Assembly: GCA_035719045.1 (NCBI GenBank)
Contig: DASTGO010000079.1
Coordinates: forward strand, 1 to 9,383
Length of the DNA: 9,383 bases
Origin: DASTGO01 sp035719045
GTDB taxonomy: Bacteria > Actinomycetota > Actinomycetes > Actinomycetales > Kineosporiaceae
Reading direction: 5' to 3'
The notes below the pieces were generated by a model. That model did not search any database and was not told where the DNA came from. It worked only from the letters and a program-made list of their open reading frames with translations. A program made the translations under genes and the position numbers. Within the stretch, counting starts at the first letter, position 1. Each line of letters begins with the position of its first letter. Shown here one piece after another: positions 1-5,220 of the stretch.

Positions 1-1256
1 TGGGCGGCCACTCCCGCCACCGCGGTGACGTTCCCGGTGGACTGGGACATCTGCGCGTACACCAGAACGGACGTGATCCCGGTGGCGGCCACCGCGGCCA
101 CCGCGGTCGCCGCCAGCGCCGTCGCCCGCCAGCGGCCCGACCACCGGGCCACCACGTCCACCCCGAGGACGACCAGGGTCATCACGGTGAACAGCGCGAA
201 CCGGCCCTCCCCATGGGCCAGCAGGCCGAGCAGCACCAGTTCCCCGACGGCGGCCAGCCCCAGGAACACCCGCTCCCGGGCGGGGTCACGTCCGGCGACG
301 GTGCCGGCTCGGGTCGGGCGGCCGGTGGTGGCGTGGCCGGTGGTGAGGCGGTCGCGGCGGGCCCGCAGCAGGCGGCGGGTGTCAGCGGCCAGTCCGATCA
401 GCGCCGCGGCCATCACCAGGGCGCCGACCACCCCGGCCAGCTTCGCCGGGAAGGCCCGCAGATAGTAGACGAGGCCCTCCCCGAGAAAGGCCCGGTGCGC
501 GGTGACCTCGGCCCGGGCCAGCAGCCCGATCGGCGACCCGGTCTCCCGGATGCTGTACAGCGCCAGCGGGGCCAGGCCGGTGGCCAGCACCGTGCCCGCG
601 GCGAGCAGTTCCCGCCAGGCCCGCAGCCACACCCGCGGACCCCAGGCTGCGATCCCGGCGAGCGCGATCGTGATCAGGCCCGCGGCCGCGCCGTACCGGA
701 TCAGAACCGCGGCCACCCCGGTCGCGGCCGCGGCGGGCAGGGCCCACCACCCGCCCTGCCGCCGGGACCGCAGCACCAGGTAGGCGGTCAGCAGCAGCAG
801 CCCGGCGGCCGGGATGTCGTCGAGGAACTCCGGGACCCGGCGGATGAAGGTGGCGCCGCTGACCATGACGAGCACCGCGACCGCCGCTCGCCGGCCGGTG
901 GTCACCCGCGCCGCCACGGCGTGCACCACGAGCACCGTGACCAGGGCGAGCAGCAGTGCGACCCGGCGCAGCGACGGGGTGTCCTCGCCCAGCCGCAGTC
1001 CGAGCGCCCCGATGAACGGCAGCCCGACCGGCCGGTACGCCATCCAGCCGACCGCGGGGGACCCGGTGACCAGCGAACGGGCCCGTCCTGCGTACACGCT
1101 CTCGTCGTGGCCGAGGAACGGCTCGGCATGCTGCAGGAAGGCCCACAGCAGGGTGGTGAGCAGGAGGGCCGCCGTGAGGACGGCGGCGACGGGGACGGCC
1201 CGCAGCCGGTCGGCCTCGGCTCGCAGGGCCGCCAGCTCCGACCGCACCCGAGCCAC
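1..1256 (-). CDS. GT-C family glycosyltransferase, multi-pass membrane protein (ArnT/PMT-like), C-terminus off the window
   Basis: Reading the minus strand gives an uninterrupted frame of 418 codons that reaches the window edge without a stop, so the C-terminus is missing. A short N-terminal basic/amphipathic stretch (about residues 1-20) is followed by a strong membrane helix (about 22-41). The first extracytoplasmic loop then carries HDESVYAGRARSL (about 50-62), the Asp-Glu pair typical of GT-C enzymes of the PMT/ArnT/family 39 type that take sugars from polyprenyl-phosphate carriers. A second acidic motif, EFLDDIPAA (about 143-151), precedes another helix, as in that family. At least eight hydrophobic segments follow. 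The GTG at 1256 was chosen because GGGAGG sits 8 nt upstream; in-frame GTGs at 1274 and 1286 lack such a site. The family expectation is transfer of a lipid-linked sugar to an envelope acceptor on the outer membrane face. Sugar and acceptor cannot be read from sequence. It follows the deacetylase after a 356-bp gap and probably has its own promoter. Confidence 0.8.
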   Translation of the reverse strand, partial: MARVRSELAALRAEADRLRAVPVAAVLTAALLLTTLLWAFLQHAEPFLGHDESVYAGRARSLVTGSPAVGWMAYRPVGLPFIGALGLRLGEDTPSLRRVALLLALVTVLVVHAVAARVTTGRRAAVAVLVMVSGATFIRRVPEFLDDIPAAGLLLLTAYLVLRSRRQGGWWALPAAAATGVAAVLIRYGAAAGLITIALAGIAAWGPRVWLRAWRELLAAGTVLATGLAPLALYSIRETGSPIGLLARAEVTAHRAFLGEGLVYYLRAFPAKLAGVVGALVMAAALIGLAADTRRLLRARRDRLTTGHATTGRPTRAGTVAGRDPARERVFLGLAAVGELVLLGLLAHGEGRFALFTVMTLVVLGVDVVARWSGRWRATALAATAVAAVAATGITSVLVYAQMSQSTGNVTAVAGVAA

Positions 1257-1279
1257 TGCGACCGCCTCCCGCACGCGAT

Positions 1280-1308
1280 CAACCACTGGAAGTAGTTGAG
1301 CAACCACT
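1280..1308. promoter_or_regulatory. Operator-like array of three 8-bp elements upstream of the glycosyltransferase
   Basis: The plus strand reads CAACCACT (1280-1287), AGTAGTTG (1291-1298) and CAACCACT (1301-1308). The middle element is the reverse complement of the outer ones with one mismatch, and the two outer copies start exactly 21 bp apart, about two helical turns. The array ends 24 bp upstream of the chosen GTG start at 1256, and its base composition is clearly more AT-rich than its surroundings. Seen directly: the repeats and their spacing. Inferred: a binding site for a dimeric repressor or activator controlling the glycosyltransferase. No convincing -35/-10 pair could be assigned. 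Confidence 0.4.
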
Positions 1309-1371
1309 AACAGTGACGATGTCTGACGGGGGAATTCCTACCGCACCCCGCCGGACCGGCCCCGCCGTTCA

Positions 1372-1383
1372 CCCCGGCCGGGG
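1372..1383. repeat. Perfect 12-bp palindrome
   Basis: CCCCGGCCGGGG is fully self-complementary. In such a GC-rich sequence short palindromes of G and C arise readily by chance, so no function is assigned. It lies between the 1421-1441 hairpin and the operator-like array. Confidence 0.3.
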
Positions 1384-1420
1384 CACGACACGCCCGGTAG
1401 ATCCACCGCTCGGCCGACCG

Positions 1421-1441
1421 TCCCCCGGTCCGGTCGGGGGA
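1421..1441 (-). terminator. Terminator-like hairpin, 7-bp stem
   Basis: TCCCCCG (1421-1427) and CGGGGGA (1435-1441) are perfect reverse complements separated by a 7-nt loop. There is no U-tract, as is common for actinobacterial terminator candidates. It lies about 170 bp past the deacetylase stop and 165 bp before the glycosyltransferase start, so it could be a second terminator or a structure in the glycosyltransferase leader. The stem is seen directly; the role is inferred. Confidence 0.3.
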
Positions 1442-1569
1442 GTGTGTGGCGGCGTGACCGGGTCCGGGGAGGTGGGACCGGCCGGGGGGGAGAGAGAGAC
1501 GGCGGCCGTGCAGGCGGCGATGCGGTCCGCGACCCGTGCCGGGTCAGCCGCCGAGGCCGAGCGGGCGGT

Positions 1570-1597
1570 CGGCGCACGCCGGCCGGCGCACGCCGGT
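1570..1597 (-). terminator. Tandem hairpins just after the deacetylase stop
   Basis: A 13-bp word, CGGCGCACGCCGG, occurs at 1570-1582 and again at 1584-1596, one base apart. On the minus-strand transcript each copy can fold as a GC-only stem of about 5 bp with a 3-4 nt loop, and the two copies could also pair with each other. They begin about 16 nt after the deacetylase TGA (1613-1615), the usual place for a terminator. There is no U-tract. Best guess: a terminator or 3'-end-stabilising structure for the protease/cyclic di-GMP/deacetylase transcript. Confidence 0.45.
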
Positions 1598-1612
1598 GGA
1601 GCCGCCCGCAGA

Positions 1613-2563
1613 TCAGCCGATCGGCCGGCCCGAGGGATCCGTGAAGACGTACCCGCGGGCCTGGTACCAGGTGATGATCTGCTCCAGCGCGGAGAGCTCG
1701 TTGACCTTGTTGTCGGTGTGCCCGTCGTGCATGAGGACGATGGGGTGGTCTCCGGCCGCGGTGAGCCGGGTGACGATGAGGTTGCGCCAGGCCGGGTCGT
1801 AGGCGGCGTTGAGCGGGTTGCCGGCGTCCCCGGCGGTCCGGGTGGTGTCGGTGACGGTCAGTCCGTAGCTGCGGGCGATGTCCTGCAGCCAGATCGGCTT
1901 GTGGTCCTCGCCCGGGCCGCGGAAGAAGCACGGGGCGCTGCCGCTGAGCCGGGTGAGGACCTGCTCGGCGCTGCCGATCTCGCGGCGGACCTGGTCCGGG
2001 GGAAGGGTGCTCAGCGACGGGTGCAGCGGGTGGTTCCAGGTGTGGTTGCCGACGAGGTTGCCCGACCCGGCCACCTGCGCGACGAGTTGCGGGTTCGCCG
2101 CGGCCCGGCCGCCGACCATGAAGAACGTCCCGTGCACGTGGTAGCGGGCCAGGACCTCCAGGAACTGCGGGGTCCACGGGCCGGGACCGTCGTCGAAGGT
2201 GAGCGCCACCGTCCGCCGGGCGGTGGGCGGAGTCGTCCTGAGGAAGCCGGGGGTGGTCGCCGGGCAGGGCAGCGGGTCCGGGTGCGGGGGCAGCACGACC
2301 TGCGGTCCGCCCGGTCCGGGGATCCCCGCGGGCGGCAGTTCCCACCACGGGGTGGGCCGGGGTCCGGGCGGCTCCCAGCTGACCAGACCGGCGACGGAAG
2401 CGCCCGCTGCGCCCGTGCCTGCGAAGAGAGCGCTGCTCGTCCCGACACCTGCCGGCCCGGCGCCGGCGGCCGCGGGCAGGCCGATCAGCAGCAGGATGAG
2501 GGCGCGCGTGTGGTGGCCGAGCACCCGTCCGGGGGCCCGGCGGCGAGGACCCTGGGGCGGCAC
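1613..2563 (-). CDS. Exported NodB-type polysaccharide deacetylase (carbohydrate esterase family 4)
   Basis: This 316-residue protein has the signatures of metal-dependent CE4 enzymes, which remove N- or O-acetyl groups from peptidoglycan, chitin-like or exopolysaccharide sugars. Motif 1 is TFDDGP (122-127), giving the catalytic base Asp124 and metal ligand Asp125. Motif 2 is NHTWNHP (173-179), with metal ligands His174 and His178. Motif 3 is FFRGPGED (213-220), with Arg215, and the C-terminal motif is IVLMHDG (275-281), with His279. All key residues are present, so the enzyme should be active. A basic N-terminus and hydrophobic segment (about 20-34) form a signal peptide or anchor; a Pro/Gly-rich linker (about 60-115) leads to the catalytic domain. 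The GTG at 2563 lies 4 bp after the upstream stop and has no clear ribosome site, suggesting translational coupling. A GTG at 2524 would give a shorter, tidier signal peptide. Substrate is not predictable from sequence alone. Confidence 0.9.
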   Translation of the reverse strand: MPPQGPRRRAPGRVLGHHTRALILLLIGLPAAAGAGPAGVGTSSALFAGTGAAGASVAGLVSWEPPGPRPTPWWELPPAGIPGPGGPQVVLPPHPDPLPCPATTPGFLRTTPPTARRTVALTFDDGPGPWTPQFLEVLARYHVHGTFFMVGGRAAANPQLVAQVAGSGNLVGNHTWNHPLHPSLSTLPPDQVRREIGSAEQVLTRLSGSAPCFFRGPGEDHKPIWLQDIARSYGLTVTDTTRTAGDAGNPLNAAYDPAWRNLIVTRLTAAGDHPIVLMHDGHTDNKVNELSALEQIITWYQARGYVFTDPSGRPIG

Positions 2564-2567
2564 CGGC

Positions 2568-5207
2568 TCAGGATAGGCGCGGGGCGGATCCGGCTCGCAC
2601 GACTCGCAGGCCTGCCCGGGCGCGTCGCGCCGTCTCCCGCCTGGTGATCCACTCGGTGAGCTCGACCGCGGGGATCGGCCGGGACAGGTAGTACCCCTGC
2701 ACCAGGTGACATTCGATGTCGATGAGGTGGTCCAGGGTGCGCTGGTCCTCCACTCCCTCCGCGACCACGGTGAGGCCCAGGCTGCGCGCCAGGTCGGTGA
2801 CCGAACGGACGATCGCCGCAGCCGCTGGGTCGCCCACCATGGGCATGACGAAGGACTTGTCGATCTTGATCTTCGACACCGGCAGCTGCTGCAGGTAGGC
2901 CAGCGAGGAGTAGCCGGTCCCGAAGTCGTCGATCGCGAACGTGATCCCGCTGCGGGCCAGGTCGTGCAGCATCGTGGTCATCCGCTGCGGATCGGACATC
3001 AGGCCGCTCTCGGTGATCTCGAAGGTCAGCCACTGCGGGGATGCGCCGTGCTCGTGCAGCAGCTCGGCGACCTTCAGCGGCCAGTCGGCGTCACGCAGGA
3101 CGTGGGTGGACAGGTTGACCGCGACGTCGAGCTCAAGTCCGCCCGCCCGCCAGGTCCGGGCCTGCCGCAGCGCGTGGTCCAGGACGTACCGGGTGAGGTC
3201 GTGGATGAGTCCCGTGCGCTCGGCGATCGGGACGAAGTCGTCGGGGGTGATCCGGCCGAGCTCCGGATGGTTCCAGCGGGCCAGGGCCTCGGCACCGACG
3301 ACCTGCCCGTCGACGGCCCGGGCGATCGGCTGGTAGTAGACGTCGATCTGGTGGCCGAGGAGAGCCGCCCGCAGCTCCCCGGCCAACCGCAGGCGCAGCT
3401 CGCTGTTCCAGTCGGTCTGCGGGTCGTAGAGGCTGACTCCGGTCCGGCTGCGCTTGGCGGCGTACATCGCGACGTCCGCCCGCTGCAGCAGGCTCACGGC
3501 GTCGTCACCGTGGTCCGGCCACAGGGCGACGCCGATGCTGGCCCCGACCTCCAGGGACAGTGAGGCGAGCTCGATCGGCTGGCGCAGGGTCTCGGTCAGC
3601 CGGGTGGCCACCCCCAGCCCCTCCTCGACACCGGTCAGTGCGGGCAGCAGCAGAGCGAACTCGTCGCCGCCGAGCCGGGCCACCGTGCCGTGGTCGCCGA
3701 CCGCATGCCGCAGCCGGCGGGCCACCTCGATGAGCAGCTCGTCACCGGTGTGGTGGCCGAGGGTGTCGTTCACCTCCTTGAACCCGTCCAGGTCCATCAG
3801 CAGGACGCCGACCTGCTCGCGGTCCGTCTCGGACACCAGCTCGTTCAGGCGCCGGCTGAACAAGGTGCGGTTGGGCAGCCCGGTGAGGGCATCGTGCAGG
3901 GCCTCGTGCTCGCGGGCGGCGACCTGCTCGCGCAGCCGCTCGATGAGCCGGCCGTTCTCCAGGGCGATCGCGGCCTGGGAGGCCAGGGTGGCGAACAGCC
4001 GTGCGTCGTCCGCGTCGAAGGTGCTGACCTCGCCGAGCCGGTCGCAGACCAGCAGTACGCCGGACACCTCGCCCCGGCTGAGCAGGGGGGCGGCGAGGCA
4101 GTCCTGGGCCGCCAGCGCCTGCAGTACCTGACGGTGCTCGGCCCGACGGCTGCCGCGGGGGATGAGCAGCAGTTCCCGGCCGAGCAGCACCTGCTCCCGG
4201 ACCACGGCCGGCAGTTCCTCCCCGGCTGCCAGGGCGGGCGGCGGGCCGGTGGCCGGCCCCGGGCCGGACCCGTCCTGGGTGGTCACGGCCAGCCAGGGCC
4301 GGGGGTCCCCGGGGCGGCACAGGACGATCGCCGAATGCCTGGCCCGCAGCAGCCGGCCGGCCTCCGCCAGCACCAGGCGCAGGGTCTCCTCCGGCCCGCT
4401 GTGGCCGCCGGTGATCCGGGCGAACTGGTAGAGCATCTCCAGTCCTGCGTACCGGCGGGCGAGCCTGGCGTGCACCCGGTAGCCACCGAGCGCGATCCCG
4501 GCGAGCACGAGCAGTGGCACCAGCGCGGCCGGTCGCAGGCGGACCAGCACCGCGGCGACCACGGCCAGGCCGCTGTTGCAGGTGGCGCTCACGGCGGCCA
4601 GGCCCAGCCCGTCGATCACGGACGCCGGTGCCCCGGCACCGGCGTGCAGCCGGATCACCAGCCACACCGCGAGGGACTCCAGCAGGGTGGCGGTGCAGGC
4701 GGCCACCCCGGAGGCCACCCAGGTCCGCGGGGCGAGCGGATCCGGTGCACCGGCCAGCAGGTGGAACACGGTCAGCGCCCAGCAGCTCTCGGCGGCGAAC
4801 ACCCCGACGTTGAACAGCAGCTTCGGCCAGGCCTGGCGCCGCACGGTCAGCAGGATGACCGCCTCACCCATCAGCCGGGCCACGACGAGGTCGCCCGGGC
4901 GGCTGAACAGCAGACCCAGCACGAGCGGGATCTCGCTGAGCGAGAAGGTCTGCGCCTCGCTGTCGACCTCGACGTGGAAGACGAACACCGCGGTGGCGCC
5001 GAACACCGGGGCCAGCTGCCACCAGGACAGCAGGGCCGGTGGCGTCCCGGGGTGCACCGCCAGCGCCGGCGGCAGGAGCAGTGCCGCCAGCACGACCAGC
5101 CCCGCGCTGAACAGCAGGGTCCGCCAGTCGGGGACCCTCCCCAGCCCGGCCGCGACGGACCGGCGCAGGCCGTCCGTGCGACCCGCCGCCACTGGTCCCG
5201 TCGTCAT
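2568..5207 (-). CDS. Membrane-anchored GAF-GGDEF-EAL cyclic di-GMP synthase/phosphodiesterase
   Basis: This 879-residue protein has a multi-helix membrane sensor (about 30-245, roughly seven hydrophobic segments, including HVEVDSEAQTFSLSEIPLVL at 78-97), a GAF-like domain (about 255-420), a GGDEF domain (about 435-595) and an EAL domain (about 610-860). The cyclase active site is intact: MDLDGFKEVNDTLGH (471-485) and RLGGDEF (511-517). The product-inhibition RxxD site is replaced by Gly-Asp-His-Gly (504-507). The phosphodiesterase is also intact by motif: EAL (640-642), VNLS (697-700), FEITES (729-734), DDFGTGYSS (760-768), KIDKSF (781-786) and AEGVE (816-820). Both activities are therefore possible, with the net direction set by membrane or GAF input. 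ATG at 5207 has GAGAGG 6 nt upstream, and that site begins inside the protease stop codon, so the genes are almost certainly co-transcribed. The GAF ligand is unknown. Confidence 0.93.
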   Translation of the reverse strand: MTTGPVAAGRTDGLRRSVAAGLGRVPDWRTLLFSAGLVVLAALLLPPALAVHPGTPPALLSWWQLAPVFGATAVFVFHVEVDSEAQTFSLSEIPLVLGLLFSRPGDLVVARLMGEAVILLTVRRQAWPKLLFNVGVFAAESCWALTVFHLLAGAPDPLAPRTWVASGVAACTATLLESLAVWLVIRLHAGAGAPASVIDGLGLAAVSATCNSGLAVVAAVLVRLRPAALVPLLVLAGIALGGYRVHARLARRYAGLEMLYQFARITGGHSGPEETLRLVLAEAGRLLRARHSAIVLCRPGDPRPWLAVTTQDGSGPGPATGPPPALAAGEELPAVVREQVLLGRELLLIPRGSRRAEHRQVLQALAAQDCLAAPLLSRGEVSGVLLVCDRLGEVSTFDADDARLFATLASQAAIALENGRLIERLREQVAAREHEALHDALTGLPNRTLFSRRLNELVSETDREQVGVLLMDLDGFKEVNDTLGHHTGDELLIEVARRLRHAVGDHGTVARLGGDEFALLLPALTGVEEGLGVATRLTETLRQPIELASLSLEVGASIGVALWPDHGDDAVSLLQRADVAMYAAKRSRTGVSLYDPQTDWNSELRLRLAGELRAALLGHQIDVYYQPIARAVDGQVVGAEALARWNHPELGRITPDDFVPIAERTGLIHDLTRYVLDHALRQARTWRAGGLELDVAVNLSTHVLRDADWPLKVAELLHEHGASPQWLTFEITESGLMSDPQRMTTMLHDLARSGITFAIDDFGTGYSSLAYLQQLPVSKIKIDKSFVMPMVGDPAAAAIVRSVTDLARSLGLTVVAEGVEDQRTLDHLIDIECHLVQGYYLSRPIPAVELTEWITRRETARRARAGLRVVRAGSAPRLS

Positions 5208-5220
5208 GGTCGGCCTCTCA
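5208..5220 (-). promoter_or_regulatory. Ribosome-binding site overlapping the protease stop codon
   Basis: On the minus strand the protease TGA (5220-5218) runs straight into GAGAGG, with the GA of the stop shared, followed by CCGACC and the ATG of the GGDEF-EAL gene. This layout supports translational coupling of the secreted protease to the cyclic di-GMP protein and fixes the start of the latter. Confidence 0.6.

Larger units (their letters stand above)
1257..1612. other. Non-coding spacer between deacetylase and glycosyltransferase
   Basis: No credible gene lies in these 356 bases; the open frames on either strand have low-complexity Arg/Gly/Pro-rich translations. From the deacetylase end it holds two tandem hairpins (1570-1597), a polypurine tract of seven G followed by alternating AG (1484-1499, plus strand), a 7-bp-stem hairpin (1421-1441), a perfect 12-bp palindrome CCCCGGCCGGGG (1372-1383) and the three-element operator-like array (1280-1308). 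The layout looks like transcription termination followed by a new promoter region. Confidence 0.6.

Noticed and set aside
213..1295. Long plus-strand open frame opposite the glycosyltransferase
   Set aside because: Its translation is Gly/Gln/Pro/Arg-rich with no domain signature, while the minus frame gives a coherent multi-helix GT-C protein. It is an antisense artefact of high GC.
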